The notes: generated by a model not told the origin, from the letters alone. 64,000 nucleotides of DNA from Clostridia bacterium (GCA_017512985.1 JAFWEJ010000008.1:124001-188000); one strand, 5' to 3'; positions 24,358-33,679 are shown, counted from the first letter of the stretch. Program-made: numbers and translations.

Positions 24358-27300
24358 ATGAAGAACAGGCATTCGTGGATCCTGAAGAAAACAGCCGCAC
24401 TGATGATTGCACTTGCGATGCTGTTTTCTGTTCTGCCTGCAGCTATGGCTGTGACCCCCGACTGGGATCAGATGGTGATCACAGTGAGCTGGTACGACAA
24501 CTCGGGAGAACTGCGCAGCGCGACGGCTGCTCCGGTGAGGGAGGCAGAAGGCAATTTCTGGGCCATGATCCCCCCGGACGCACCGCTTGACAGACTGACA
24601 ATCTCCATAATCTATCCGAACCATGATGGTTATGTCATCTACCCGTCGAACGGGGAAACCCTGTTCAACGTAGCAGACGCAGGGGACGCGCTGGACGGGA
24701 TGAATAATGTTTCTGTTACTGTCACGGATCCGAATACAGGAGATACGGATCTGTATTTCCTGTATATCTCCACGGTCACCGCCCAGCCGAAAACCGGAAC
24801 ATCCGGACCGGCGGAAGATCCGGAGGAAGCTGCCCGGAAGGCAGCCGCCGAAGAAGAAGCCCGCCGCCAGGCCGAGGCTGAGGAAGCCGCCCGGAAGGCA
24901 GCCGCCGAAGAGGAAGCCCGCCGCCAGGCCGAGGCAGAGGAGGCCGCCCGGAAAGCAGCCGCCGAAGAGGAAGCCCGCCGCCAGGCCGAGGCTGAGGAAG
25001 CCGCCCGGAAGGCAGCCGCCGAAGAGGAAGCCCGCCGCCAGGCCGAGGCAGAGGAAGCCGCCCGGAAGGCAGCCAAGGAAGAAGAGGCCCGCCGCCAGGA
25101 AGAGGCGGAAGAAGCCGCCCGGAAGGCAGCCGAGGAAGAAGAGGCGCGCCGCCAGGCAGAGGCAGAGGAAGCCGCCCGGAAGGCAGCCAAGGAAGAAGAG
25201 GCCCGCCGCCAGGAAGAGGCGGAGGAAGCCGCCCGGAAGGCTGAAGAAGAAAGAATAGAGCGCACAATCAGGGAAGGCGAGGAAATCAACCGTTACGGCA
25301 AAACCAATGCCGGCAAGCTTGCTTTCCGTGATCAGCCGAGCACCAGCGGAAATGTTATCGAAAGGCTGGACGCAAATGTATATGTTTATCTGCTGTATGC
25401 CGATTTCAACGACGCCGGTGAAAGCTGGACCTATGTTGAAGTAAACGGCAGGCGGGGATATATCAAGACTGAATTCCTTGATCTTCTGACAAAAGAAGAA
25501 AGCGACGCGTATAACAACGCGCAGGCGACGCCGGCTCCGGTCTTCTCAAAGGCTGAAGAAGAGGCCCGGCGCCAGGCTGAAGCGGAGGAAGCCGCCCGGA
25601 AGGCAGCCGAGGAAGAAGAGGCCCGCCGCCAGGCTGAAGCGGAGGAAGCCGCCCGGAAGGCAGCCGAGGAAGAAGAGGCCCGCCGCCAGGCTGAAGCGGA
25701 GGAAGCCGCCCGGAAGGCAACCGAGGAAGAAGAGGCCCGCCGCCAGGCTGAGGCAGAGGAAGCCGCCCGGAAGGCAGCCGAGGAGGAAGAGACCCGCCGC
25801 CAGGCTGAAGCGGAAGAAGCTGCCCGGAAGGCAGCCGAGGAGGAAGAGGCCCGCCGCCAGGCTGAAGCGGAGGAAGCCGCCCGGAAGGCAGCCGAGGAAG
25901 AAGAGGCCCGCCGTAAGGCCGAGGCGGAGGAAGCTGCCCGGAAGGCAGCTGAAGAAGAAGGCCAGCGCCAGGATGGAAACGGGACGCCGGACGAGACACA
26001 GACCGATGGATCCGAAACCGAACCGACGCCCAGTCCTGAACCCACGGACGCACCAGTGATCAGCGAAGGCGTGATGCTCAACCGTTACGGCAAAACCAAC
26101 GCCGGCAAGCTGGCTTTCCGTGAACAGCCTGACGCGGACGGCAGGCTGATTACAAGGCTGGATAAAGAGACTTATGTCTATCTGCTGCGGGCGGAACTCA
26201 ACGATGCAGGCGACAGCTGGACATATGTCGAGATCAACGGCCAGCGCGGGTATATCAAGACTGAATTCCTGGATATGCTGACCGCGGAAGACAGCGACCT
26301 GTACAACAGCACGCTGGCGTCTCCCGCTCCGGTCTATTCGGAACAGGAAGTATTCCCGACGCCCGCGCCGACGGAAGAACCCACACCCACAGAAGCGCCC
26401 ACGGAAGAACCGACACCCACCGAGACGCCTACCCAGGTGCCTACAGATACACCTGCCCCGGAAATTCCGGTGGGAGAGATGATCAACCGTTACGGAAAGA
26501 CCAACAGCAACGTCAACTTCCGTACAGAAGCCAGCACCAATTCCAAGAATAAGGGCAACCTGAAAAAGAATACCAACGTCTATCTGATTTATACGCTGGA
26601 GAACGAACTCGGCGAAACCTGGACCTATGCGATGGTCAACGGCAAGACCGGGTATATCATGACCAATTACCTTGACTTGCTGACTGCAGAAGACAGCGCA
26701 GCACTGGAGGCAAAGGCTTCTCCCGTTCCGACATTTACCCTGGAAGATATTTTCCCGACGGCTGAGCCAACAGAGGTTGTGACGATCGAAGCCACCGATG
26801 AACCTACGGTGCCCCCGACAGAGACACCGACTGAAGCACCGGAAGAGACACCGACCGAAGCGCCTGAGGAGACGCCGACCGAGGAACCTGAGGCGACTCC
26901 GACTGAAACGCCCGAAGCTACTCCTACAGAGACCTCGACTGAGACGCCGACCGAAGCGCCGACAGAGACTCCGACAGAAACTCCGACCGAAGCGCCGACA
27001 GAGACTCCGACAGAAACTCCGACCGAAGCGCCGACAGAGACGCCGACACAGGCACCTACGGATACTCCGACACAGGTTCCTACCGATACGCCGGTTCCTA
27101 CTCCGACAGAAGAACCTTATCAGCGGGTCGGATATGCCATCACCATCGGCGACGGGGTTCCGGTCCGCGAATGGCCGACAACTGCCAGCGCGATCCGTGA
27201 TGAACTGGCTGCCAACAAGATCGTTTATGTGACCGGACAGATCTATATTGACGGCGTTGCATGGTCCGTTGCCGAGTATGACGGAAAGTGGGGTTATGTC

Positions 27301-28551
27301 CGCGCAGACCTGCTCCGGATGATTCCGGATGCTGAGATGGAGGCATATATCAACCTGATCCGGAACACGACCACACCGGCCCCGGACGTTACGCCTGTCC
27401 CGTATGTCTATGACTCGGATGAACTGAGCTGCTACGGCTATGTGACAGCGGACGCCGTAAACTTCCGTGAGGAAGCAAGCGCCAGCTCCGGACGGATCCA
27501 GCAGATGAAGAAGTACGCGCTCTTCATTGTATACGGATCCGAACAGGTGAACGGGCAGACCTGGTACAGGGTGTCCTACAACAACCGGCTGGGATATGTG
27601 AGCGGCAAATATTTCAAACAGATGACTGTCGGCGAAGCAGAAGAATTCCTGGCATCTTCCAAATACCGGGAGGGCCTGGCCAACAATGCCGTCCAGTCTT
27701 CCGACAGCAGTTCTTCCCCGGTCACGACCGGCAGCCCCACAGGCATTGTATCCGCAGAGGACCAGAAGGTCAGCGAATGGCAGAATCCGGCCACCGGATC
27801 AACAATCAGCTACGAGCCCTTTGATCCCTTTGCCACACCTGAACCGCTGCCTGAGAATGAACTGGAGAAGAGCGAGTTCATCAATTCCGTAATCAAGCAG
27901 CTTTCTTCCGGCGAACTGAAGCAGGAAGACCTGAAGACCGAACTGGAGAAATTCTACAAGGACGCCAAGAATCCGGAAGAATCCGTGAAAAAGGCGCTGA
28001 CCTACATTCAGGACAAACTGGGCATTAAGGAAGAAACTGCCACGGCAACGCCCACGGAGCAGGTTACCGAAGCAGCGCCTGAGTATCCGCAGGAGAAGAC
28101 TTCCGGAGGCGCGGCAGGATGGATTATCGCGCTGGTGCTGCTTGTGGCGGCAGGCGGCGGAGGATATTTCTGGTATATCCGGAAACAGCAGAAACGGGAA
28201 GCCGCGCAGCGGATGGCCAAGCAGAAGGCTGCCAGCCAGCGCAGGGCTGCCGCCGGAAAAGACGGCGCTGCAAGGCCTTCCGACCCGGTGTCCGCCCAGA
28301 ATGCGGCCAGAGTCAGGACCGGTAACTATACGGGGACAGGCGCCTCAAAACCCAAAGCGACTCCGTCCACACCTTCCGGAGAGCAAAGCGGGAAGTCCTT
28401 CAGAACCGGTTCCGGCAATCCGTACGGACGCTACTCCGCTTCAGACGCAGACGGGGACGATTCCTATACGGCAAGCTTCAGGCCAAACGCCGGAAAGGAT
28501 AAAACCGCTCCGGGAAACAGGGAAGACGACAACGAAAGCCCTGAAGAATAA
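24358..28551 (+). CDS. Large surface protein with five SH3b-like modules, two coiled-coil repeat arrays and a C-terminal membrane anchor
   Basis: The 1397-residue product has a signal peptide (1-31, ending AAMA), a beta domain (about 32-145), coiled coil 1 (156-305), SH3b-1 (about 308-375), coiled coil 2 (399-540), SH3b-2 (574-641), SH3b-3 (707-775), a Thr-Pro-Glu linker of TPTEAPTE units (about 820-915), SH3b-4 (923-990), SH3b-5 (1023-1090), a helical part, one membrane helix (1250-1272) and a basic cytoplasmic tail of 125 residues. The SH3b modules share NRYGKTN...NFR...GESWTYVEVNG..GYI. Bacterial SH3b domains usually bind peptidoglycan, so the protein may tie membrane to wall; the coiled coils resemble TolA-type spacers. 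The start follows AGGAGGACCGGATT. No enzyme domain is visible. Confidence 0.88.
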   Translation: MKNRHSWILKKTAALMIALAMLFSVLPAAMAVTPDWDQMVITVSWYDNSGELRSATAAPVREAEGNFWAMIPPDAPLDRLTISIIYPNHDGYVIYPSNGETLFNVADAGDALDGMNNVSVTVTDPNTGDTDLYFLYISTVTAQPKTGTSGPAEDPEEAARKAAAEEEARRQAEAEEAARKAAAEEEARRQAEAEEAARKAAAEEEARRQAEAEEAARKAAAEEEARRQAEAEEAARKAAKEEEARRQEEAEEAARKAAEEEEARRQAEAEEAARKAAKEEEARRQEEAEEAARKAEEERIERTIREGEEINRYGKTNAGKLAFRDQPSTSGNVIERLDANVYVYLLYADFNDAGESWTYVEVNGRRGYIKTEFLDLLTKEESDAYNNAQATPAPVFSKAEEEARRQAEAEEAARKAAEEEEARRQAEAEEAARKAAEEEEARRQAEAEEAARKATEEEEARRQAEAEEAARKAAEEEETRRQAEAEEAARKAAEEEEARRQAEAEEAARKAAEEEEARRKAEAEEAARKAAEEEGQRQDGNGTPDETQTDGSETEPTPSPEPTDAPVISEGVMLNRYGKTNAGKLAFREQPDADGRLITRLDKETYVYLLRAELNDAGDSWTYVEINGQRGYIKTEFLDMLTAEDSDLYNSTLASPAPVYSEQEVFPTPAPTEEPTPTEAPTEEPTPTETPTQVPTDTPAPEIPVGEMINRYGKTNSNVNFRTEASTNSKNKGNLKKNTNVYLIYTLENELGETWTYAMVNGKTGYIMTNYLDLLTAEDSAALEAKASPVPTFTLEDIFPTAEPTEVVTIEATDEPTVPPTETPTEAPEETPTEAPEETPTEEPEATPTETPEATPTETSTETPTEAPTETPTETPTEAPTETPTETPTEAPTETPTQAPTDTPTQVPTDTPVPTPTEEPYQRVGYAITIGDGVPVREWPTTASAIRDELAANKIVYVTGQIYIDGVAWSVAEYDGKWGYVRADLLRMIPDAEMEAYINLIRNTTTPAPDVTPVPYVYDSDELSCYGYVTADAVNFREEASASSGRIQQMKKYALFIVYGSEQVNGQTWYRVSYNNRLGYVSGKYFKQMTVGEAEEFLASSKYREGLANNAVQSSDSSSSPVTTGSPTGIVSAEDQKVSEWQNPATGSTISYEPFDPFATPEPLPENELEKSEFINSVIKQLSSGELKQEDLKTELEKFYKDAKNPEESVKKALTYIQDKLGIKEETATATPTEQVTEAAPEYPQEKTSGGAAGWIIALVLLVAAGGGGYFWYIRKQQKREAAQRMAKQKAASQRRAAAGKDGAARPSDPVSAQNAARVRTGNYTGTGASKPKATPSTPSGEQSGKSFRTGSGNPYGRYSASDADGDDSYTASFRPNAGKDKTAPGNREDDNESPEE
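24823..25245 (+). repeat. 57-bp tandem coding repeats, array 1 (seven units plus part)
   Basis: Each unit encodes 19 residues beginning EEAARKAA and ending with an EEEARRQAE-type helix. Neighbouring units are almost identical in DNA, with third-base and A/K/E changes. Stable alpha-helical coiled coil is expected. Confidence 0.9.
25552..25968 (+). repeat. 57-bp tandem coding repeats, array 2 (about seven units)
   Basis: The same 19-residue unit as array 1, with EARRQAEAEEAARKAAEEE as the common form. The two arrays are separated by SH3b-1 and can recombine with each other, which would delete that module. Confidence 0.9.
26818..27110 (+). repeat. Coding Thr-Pro-Thr-Glu linker repeats
   Basis: Irregular 12- to 24-bp units (ACTCCGACAGAAACTCCGACC and variants) encode TPTEAPTETPTE, a stiff extended linker between SH3b-3 and SH3b-4. 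Confidence 0.75.
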
Positions 28552-28589
28552 ATAACCGCGAAGCTCATCGTCCGCGATGAAAAACAGCA

Positions 28590-28622
28590 GAGGAGACCGC
28601 CTGAAAGCGGTCTCCTCTTTGC
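28590..28622 (+). terminator. Intrinsic terminator of the SH3b protein gene
   Basis: The stem AGAGGAGACCGC / GCGGTCTCCTCT (28590-28601 and 28608-28619) with loop TGAAA is followed by a short TT tail. It lies 38 nt past the stop. Confidence 0.8.
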
Positions 28623-28646
28623 AATTTGAGACTGCCATGCTATAAT
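28619..28646 (+). promoter_or_regulatory. Promoter of the small membrane peptide / capA-like operon
   Basis: TTGCAA (28619-28624), 16-nt spacer, TATAAT (28641-28646). The -35 touches the foot of the preceding terminator. Confidence 0.65.
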
Positions 28647-28683
28647 TCATGTCAATGCCGATAAAGTAAAGGGGTGCGGAAAG

Positions 28684-28779
28684 ATGAACGAAAAGAAAAA
28701 GACGATGGCCAGGATCCTGGCGCTTGTGATCGCAGGCATCATGACACTGTCTGTGGTTCTTGCAATTCTTCTGAAATAA
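28684..28779 (+). CDS. 31-residue single-pass membrane peptide
   Basis: This short reading frame runs from ATG (28684) to TAA (28779). It encodes a basic N-terminus (MNEKKKTMAR) followed by one hydrophobic helix of about 20 residues and a final Lys. A GGGGTGCGGAAAG ribosome binding site and a good promoter precede it. It resembles DUF4044-type tiny membrane proteins in layout, but I cannot assign a family. It is 37 nt upstream of the CapA-like gene and probably in one transcript with it. Confidence 0.65.
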   Translation: MNEKKKTMARILALVIAGIMTLSVVLAILLK

Positions 28780-28816
28780 GGAGTAAAGGAACTTTTTCGG
28801 GAAAGGAGGGCCAAAA

Positions 28817-30139
28817 ATGAAGAACGGACATCAACCGGGACGGAGAAGGCTGTCCGCCGGCACCGTCGTCATGCTCGTACTGCTCGCCGCGGTACTGGGC
28901 GGATCCGTTCTTGTGCTGGGCAGGCTCTCCTCCGGCGCGTCAGTGGATCTGAGCAAACTGAACATGAGCCTGCTGGACCTGCAGGAGGACGGGCAGCGGA
29001 ACCTGCAGGACACAGAGGAAGCACCAGCGGAAATAACGGCGGAAGCGATACCGCAGGCCGCACGCAAACAGGAAACGCAGGCTGCCGAAACAACGGACAG
29101 AAAGAACAAAGAAGGCTTTACCCTGACAGTCGGCGGCAGTATTTCCCTGTCCGGAGAGGTGCGCAAGAACAGCCAGAGCACGGACACAAAAACAGCCGAT
29201 TACGCCGATGTGATGATGCTGCTGGCACCGCAGATCAACAGCGACGTGAACGCCGTTTTCCTGGAAAACATCCTGAGCGACCGGCAAAAGGCGAACGACA
29301 ATATTGCTCCGGAGAAGGCCGTGACACTTCTGAAAGAAGCCGGTTTCGATACCGCTGCCTGCGGCTTTTCCCAGGCTTACAGCAGCGGCAGGGATGGCGT
29401 TGAGGCGACGCTGATGACGCTGGACAGGCAGGGAATCAGCGCGCTCGGAATCCGCTACGCAGATGATCCGGGAGAGCCGCAGATCAGAACCGTCAACGGT
29501 GTAAAGGCGGCGTTTCTCCAGTATTCCGCCACCGTGCCCGTAAAGACCCGGAACAGTATGGTGAAAGACGGAACGGACGGTATGATTCCGGAGGCGGATA
29601 TCGGGCTGATTACAAAGGATATAGACCTTGCCCGGCAGAAAGGCGCGGAAGCGGTTATTATCCTGCTTAACTGGGGAAAGGTCGGCAAAGACCAGGACAA
29701 AAAGCAGCGGGAGCTTGCTGAAGGAATCGCAGCCGCCGGCGCTGACCTGATCATCGGCAACGGCAGCCACCTGCCGCAGACAGCGGAATACCTTAACGGT
29801 AAAGACAGCAGGCAGGTACTCTGCATATGGAGCCTCGGCGCATTGCTGTGCGGAGACCGCAACAGCGTCAAGCGTATGTCCGGCTACCTGCTGCATGTTA
29901 CAGTGCGCAGCGACGGGCAGGGCGGCGCCCTGATCCTCGATCCGGAATATACGCCCGTCTATGCCTGGAAATATAAACAGGACAGCCGCTTCTACTACCG
30001 CTGTATTGTTTCGGACGGAGAAGCGCCTGACGGAATGGACAGCGAACAGCGAAAAACCATGACCAGGACAGCGGAAACTGTCGCAAACGTGCTGAAGGGC
30101 TCGCCTTTGAACGAAAGGGGACGGACAGATGGTCCGTAA
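28817..30139 (+). CDS. CapA family protein (PGA_cap metallophosphatase-like), membrane anchored
   Basis: The 440-residue protein has one N-terminal membrane helix (about 14-36), a polar linker (40-100) and a CapA/PgsA-type domain. Family features include the start LTVGGSISLSGEV, the segment NAVFLENILSD, the middle KAVTLLKEAGFDTAACGFSQAY, and VIILLNWGK followed by GADLIIGNGSHLPQTAEYL. In classical members the motifs are GDxxL, NxET and GHPHVxQ; here GSI, NIL and GSHLPQ replace them, so some metal ligands are altered and activity is doubtful. The start follows AAAGGAGGGCCAAAA. The last 11 nt overlap the next gene. Confidence 0.85.
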   Translation: MKNGHQPGRRRLSAGTVVMLVLLAAVLGGSVLVLGRLSSGASVDLSKLNMSLLDLQEDGQRNLQDTEEAPAEITAEAIPQAARKQETQAAETTDRKNKEGFTLTVGGSISLSGEVRKNSQSTDTKTADYADVMMLLAPQINSDVNAVFLENILSDRQKANDNIAPEKAVTLLKEAGFDTAACGFSQAYSSGRDGVEATLMTLDRQGISALGIRYADDPGEPQIRTVNGVKAAFLQYSATVPVKTRNSMVKDGTDGMIPEADIGLITKDIDLARQKGAEAVIILLNWGKVGKDQDKKQRELAEGIAAAGADLIIGNGSHLPQTAEYLNGKDSRQVLCIWSLGALLCGDRNSVKRMSGYLLHVTVRSDGQGGALILDPEYTPVYAWKYKQDSRFYYRCIVSDGEAPDGMDSEQRKTMTRTAETVANVLKGSPLNERGRTDGP

Positions 30140-30605
30140 CGCGCTGAGGAAAGAACTGGCCGCGATGCTGAAATCTCCCGCGGGGAACAGAACGCCTGTG
30201 ATCCGGCGCAGCCTACGGGAAGAATGGATCTATGCCACGGATCTTCCTGCCCTGTATGGAGGAGGCGTTCCGGAAACGGTCCGGCAGGAACTGGACAGCG
30301 CAGGCTGGGAATACGCGCCGGACGGAGAGTGGCTTCAGCTGAGAAAGGCTGCGGAAGAACCGCCGGAAGACTGGTACAGGGGGATTTTCGGAACGGAAGC
30401 CGTCTGCTGCCTGAGCCTTCTCCAACGGCACGCGGTATCCGAAAAAACGCCTTCGGACGCCGCACAGCGGATGCTGATCAAGGCGGGCGAGGAAGGCAGT
30501 GAAGCCTACGAAAAAGCCTGCGCCGCCATTCACCGGAAATGGGCGGAATACCTCAGGCAGGGAAGCGGCATACCGGCCATCAGCCGCCGCTATTTCGGAA
30601 AGTGA
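30129..30605 (+). CDS. Hypothetical protein, 158 residues
   Basis: I do not recognise a family. The protein is soluble and alpha-helical with a hydrophobic patch around GTEAVCCLSLLQRHAV. It contains EEWIYATDLPALYGG, which looks like a winged-helix or DNA-replication-like turn, and an EEGSEAYEKACAAIHRKWAEYLR helix. It overlaps the capA-like gene by 11 nt and precedes the metallohydrolase gene by 12 nt, so the three are surely co-transcribed. Codon use matches its neighbours. Confidence 0.75.
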   Translation: MVRNALRKELAAMLKSPAGNRTPVIRRSLREEWIYATDLPALYGGGVPETVRQELDSAGWEYAPDGEWLQLRKAAEEPPEDWYRGIFGTEAVCCLSLLQRHAVSEKTPSDAAQRMLIKAGEEGSEAYEKACAAIHRKWAEYLRQGSGIPAISRRYFGK

Positions 30606-30617
30606 AAGGAAAGGGCC

Positions 30618-31262
30618 ATGCTGATCAAACATATCGGACACGCGGAATTCCTGATTGAAACGGAAAGCGGCATGCGGATCGTGACAGATCCGTATGACGC
30701 GGGATGCGGATATCCCCTGCGGAAAGTCACAGCGGACGTTGCGCTGGTTTCCCATCATCATCATGACCATGACGCAGTTGAGACCCTGAAGGGCGAGCCG
30801 AGGATCATCGATGCCGCCGGCTGTTACACCCCGGAAAGCGGCGTTAAAATCACGGCGATCCGCGGTTTTCATGATGACGCGGGCGGAAGCAGGCGGGGCG
30901 GGACGCTGCTGTTCCTGATTGAAACGGAAGACCTGCGGATTGTTCACCTGGGCGACCTGGGCTGCCCGCTGAATGCTGAACAGACGGAGATCCTGAGAGC
31001 ACCGGATGTGCTGATGGTTCCGGTCGGGGGTTTCTATACCATTGACGCGGAACAGGCCCGGGAGACAGCGGCAAAGCTCGGCGCGAAGGTTATTCTTCCG
31101 ATGCACTACAGGACCGCATACAACAGCGACTGGCCGATCTCTGATCCGGAAGCATTTCTGTCGCTCTATGACCAGGCGGCGGTCTGCAGGAATGCGGAAG
31201 CCCTCCGGATCACGGCGGCGGATATGGTGTGCCAGCCGAAGATTGTCGTTTTTATTCAATAA
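30618..31262 (+). CDS. Metallo-beta-lactamase-fold hydrolase (UlaG/UPF0173-like)
   Basis: The 214-residue protein has the metal-binding motif SHHHHDHD (residues about 50-57), the start LIKHIGHAEFLIET, GFHDDAGGSRRGG and HLGDLG, and the final ILPMHYRT. These fit the COG2220 group (UlaG-like Zn-dependent hydrolases). The substrate is unknown. The start follows GAAAGGAAAGGGCC. It is the last gene of the capA-like operon and is followed by a terminator. Confidence 0.9.
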   Translation: MLIKHIGHAEFLIETESGMRIVTDPYDAGCGYPLRKVTADVALVSHHHHDHDAVETLKGEPRIIDAAGCYTPESGVKITAIRGFHDDAGGSRRGGTLLFLIETEDLRIVHLGDLGCPLNAEQTEILRAPDVLMVPVGGFYTIDAEQARETAAKLGAKVILPMHYRTAYNSDWPISDPEAFLSLYDQAAVCRNAEALRITAADMVCQPKIVVFIQ

Positions 31263-31274
31263 TTTCCGGAGCAC

Positions 31275-31306
31275 AAAAACGGACACCGCAACGCGGTGCC
31301 CGTTTT
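31275..31306. terminator. Bidirectional terminator between convergent genes
   Basis: AAAACGGACACCGC (31276-31289) pairs with GCGGTGCCCGTTTT (31293-31306), with one mismatch and an AAC loop. T-runs occur on both strands (TTTTAAAT plus, TTTTTGTG minus). Confidence 0.85.
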
Positions 31307-31324
31307 AAATATATTCGAACAGGT

Positions 31325-33640
31325 TTACAGGCTGTCTCTCCGCTTCAGGGGGACAAAGATCCGCCGCAGGAGATACCGCAGGCGGGCAGGCTTGCTGAGT
31401 TCTCCCTTCAGGAGAATGGAGGTATCCCGGAGCAGGCAGATATCTGTTTCCGCTGCCTGGGCGCGGGAGTAGCGGATCAGGGAGACGCATTCGCCGACAG
31501 GACTGAGCGCGACTGAGAACTGTGAGTTCCTGTCCACCCTGCGGCCGAAGGCCATCGGGGATTCCCCTTTTGACCGGGTCAGGTTCTCCGCATACAGCAG
31601 GTCCGTGACCTCCTGCGACCAGACATTGAAGACGGCGTCACCGGTTTTTGCGCGGCGTGCCCGGAAGGAAGGAGAAGTTAACCAGATCCGTAGCAGGAGC
31701 GCTGCAAGAAGCAGAAGCAGCAGAAGCCAGAGCCACGGGAAGGAACCAGGCCGAACCGGTTCATCAGGCGGAACGGTTTCATGATCCGGCTGCGGGGAAG
31801 GAGACGCGTTATCGGGATTATCCGACGGGACCGGCGATTCTTCAGGCTCCGGTTCCGGAGTGGGTTCCGGCGTGGGGTCGGGCGACGGTTCGATGGAGAC
31901 TGCATCCGGAGTCGGTTCGTCTTCCGTTCCTTCCGGTTCGGGAGAAGGCGTCGGCTCGGGCGGTTCGGGAGAAGGGGAGGGTGAAGGCGAAGGTTCCGGG
32001 TTCGATCCGTTCGCAGACCTGCCTCCGGATTTGGGCGTGGCATCAAAGGTCAGCCAGCCGAATCCCCTGAAATACACTTCAGTCCAGGCGTGAGCAGACA
32101 GACCGGTAACAAGCGCATTCCCGTTTTCATCCGGTTCGGCAATATATCCTTCGACATACCGCGCAGGCAGGCCGGCCATCCTGCAGAGAACCGTCATGGC
32201 AGAGGCAAAATGCGTACAGTAGCCTTCGCGTGTATCCAGCAGGAAGCATGTGACAAAGTCGAGGTTTCCGGGCTGGTCCTCCACATCCAGCGTATAACGG
32301 AAGCTGCGGCTCAGCCACGACTGGATTGCCAGCGCCTGGTCATATGGCGCGGAGGCAACGGAAGCGGCCTCCCGGGCCAGGGCATAGACCGGTTCTTCCA
32401 GATGGCCGGGCAGGGAAGTGTATGTATCAACCACCTGATCGTACCGGCTGTCTTCCAGGGTGGAACAGACTTCAATCAGCGTGCCGAGCCCCGGATCCCC
32501 GGCATGGAAGATCGGAGCGGATACGCTGTATGTATCGCCCGCACGGAGGTTGCGGGTTACAAACAGTTCGGAAGAATTGGAAAAGTAAGGGACCAGATCA
32601 CCGCCCGGCGCCAGGTCGCGGACACGCTGCGGAACGAAAAGCGTGGACGCGCTGTCGCTGAGCATCCGGACAGAAACGGTTGCGGGATCGCACAAAGCAT
32701 TGCGTACGGTCAGGGACGGCAGATCCTCGTCAAACAGCGCGGCGCGCTTTGTAAGCAGCCGCGGCGACTGGCGCAGGTAACGGCGCCCGCCTGTGGTGTT
32801 GCGCCAGCTGCGACCGGTATATTCATTGAGGACAACGCCCCGGAGATAGACAGTCCGGGGAGCGGAAACCTGCATGACAGGCGCGTCATCCGGATCCGGT
32901 TTTCCCCCCAGCTGTTCCTGCCCCTGGGGATAGTATCCCTCTGACGACAGGGAAAACACATCGCGCGGTTCAGTAAAGAAAAGACGGTCCAGAACTGCCT
33001 GGCGCAGTTCGTCCGCCCTGTCCCGAAGCGGATTGGATCCGACACCGCCGGAGGTCAGCAGGAAAGAGCCTGCAGCCAGCAGCACGGCAACGGGCAGCAG
33101 CGGCAGAAGAGGCGTTTCCGGAAAACGGTCGGTCAGCAGGATCAGGAGAAACGCAATGAGCGCCGGGAGGAACCAGGGCACCATCTCTTTGGCGCCGGAA
33201 AGATAGATCAGCAGGATCATCGCGAAACACAGCAGCGCGCACGGCAGGACAGAGGCGCCGCGAAGACAGGCAAAGCAGCTGACCAGCGTGACCAGGACAG
33301 TGAGCATGACTGTTGCCTGGAAGGCGACAAGCGGCAGGGCAGTCCGGATACCGGAAAAGCGCAGGGCAACCGCGAGCGCCACATCGGAAACGGTGATCAT
33401 GCCGCCCGCCGCAAGCATCCAGACCAGGAGCAGAATTATTCCCGCACAGGCGGAAACAATCGCGGCGACGCGGTTAAAGGCTGCCAGCTCAAAGAGTACG
33501 ATGACACCTACGCACCAGAGCAGAAGCGAAGGAGAAAGAAAGGAAGGCTCCAGGATGCCCATCAGCGGCAGCAACAGACCGGCGGCCAGCAGCATGGACA
33601 GGAGGGCGTGGGTCAGGCGGGACCTGACAGATTCGCTCAT
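31325..33640 (-). CDS. Membrane protein with transglutaminase-like protease domain (TgpA-like)
   Basis: The 771-residue protein has about six N-terminal membrane helices (to residue 195), an extracytoplasmic part with a transglutaminase-like core and a Pro/Ser/Glu-rich linker (PSPSPSPEPPEP), another membrane helix (WLWLLLLLLLAALLL) and a cytoplasmic DUF4129-like tail. The catalytic triad is visible: C475 in REGYCTHFASAM, His in LSAHAWTEVYF and Asp in LTFDATP. It is the third gene of a MoxR-DUF58-transglutaminase set, which in other bacteria works in envelope or surface-protein assembly; this link is by gene order. The start follows AAGGAGGTTTACCCGG. Confidence 0.9.
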   Translation of the reverse strand: MSESVRSRLTHALLSMLLAAGLLLPLMGILEPSFLSPSLLLWCVGVIVLFELAAFNRVAAIVSACAGIILLLVWMLAAGGMITVSDVALAVALRFSGIRTALPLVAFQATVMLTVLVTLVSCFACLRGASVLPCALLCFAMILLIYLSGAKEMVPWFLPALIAFLLILLTDRFPETPLLPLLPVAVLLAAGSFLLTSGGVGSNPLRDRADELRQAVLDRLFFTEPRDVFSLSSEGYYPQGQEQLGGKPDPDDAPVMQVSAPRTVYLRGVVLNEYTGRSWRNTTGGRRYLRQSPRLLTKRAALFDEDLPSLTVRNALCDPATVSVRMLSDSASTLFVPQRVRDLAPGGDLVPYFSNSSELFVTRNLRAGDTYSVSAPIFHAGDPGLGTLIEVCSTLEDSRYDQVVDTYTSLPGHLEEPVYALAREAASVASAPYDQALAIQSWLSRSFRYTLDVEDQPGNLDFVTCFLLDTREGYCTHFASAMTVLCRMAGLPARYVEGYIAEPDENGNALVTGLSAHAWTEVYFRGFGWLTFDATPKSGGRSANGSNPEPSPSPSPSPEPPEPTPSPEPEGTEDEPTPDAVSIEPSPDPTPEPTPEPEPEESPVPSDNPDNASPSPQPDHETVPPDEPVRPGSFPWLWLLLLLLLAALLLRIWLTSPSFRARRAKTGDAVFNVWSQEVTDLLYAENLTRSKGESPMAFGRRVDRNSQFSVALSPVGECVSLIRYSRAQAAETDICLLRDTSILLKGELSKPARLRYLLRRIFVPLKRRDSL

Positions 33641-33679
33641 CCGGGTAAACCTCCTTTCTTCATAAATGGATTGTCAGGT

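Noticed and set aside
24639-25289. Ser/Ala/Arg-rich open frames opposite the coiled-coil repeats
   Set aside because: They arise from the 57-bp repeat being free of stops in several frames; no start signals.
24823-25968. Possible CRISPR array
   Set aside because: Repeats are directly adjacent 57-bp coding units without unique spacers and stay in frame in a signal-peptide protein.
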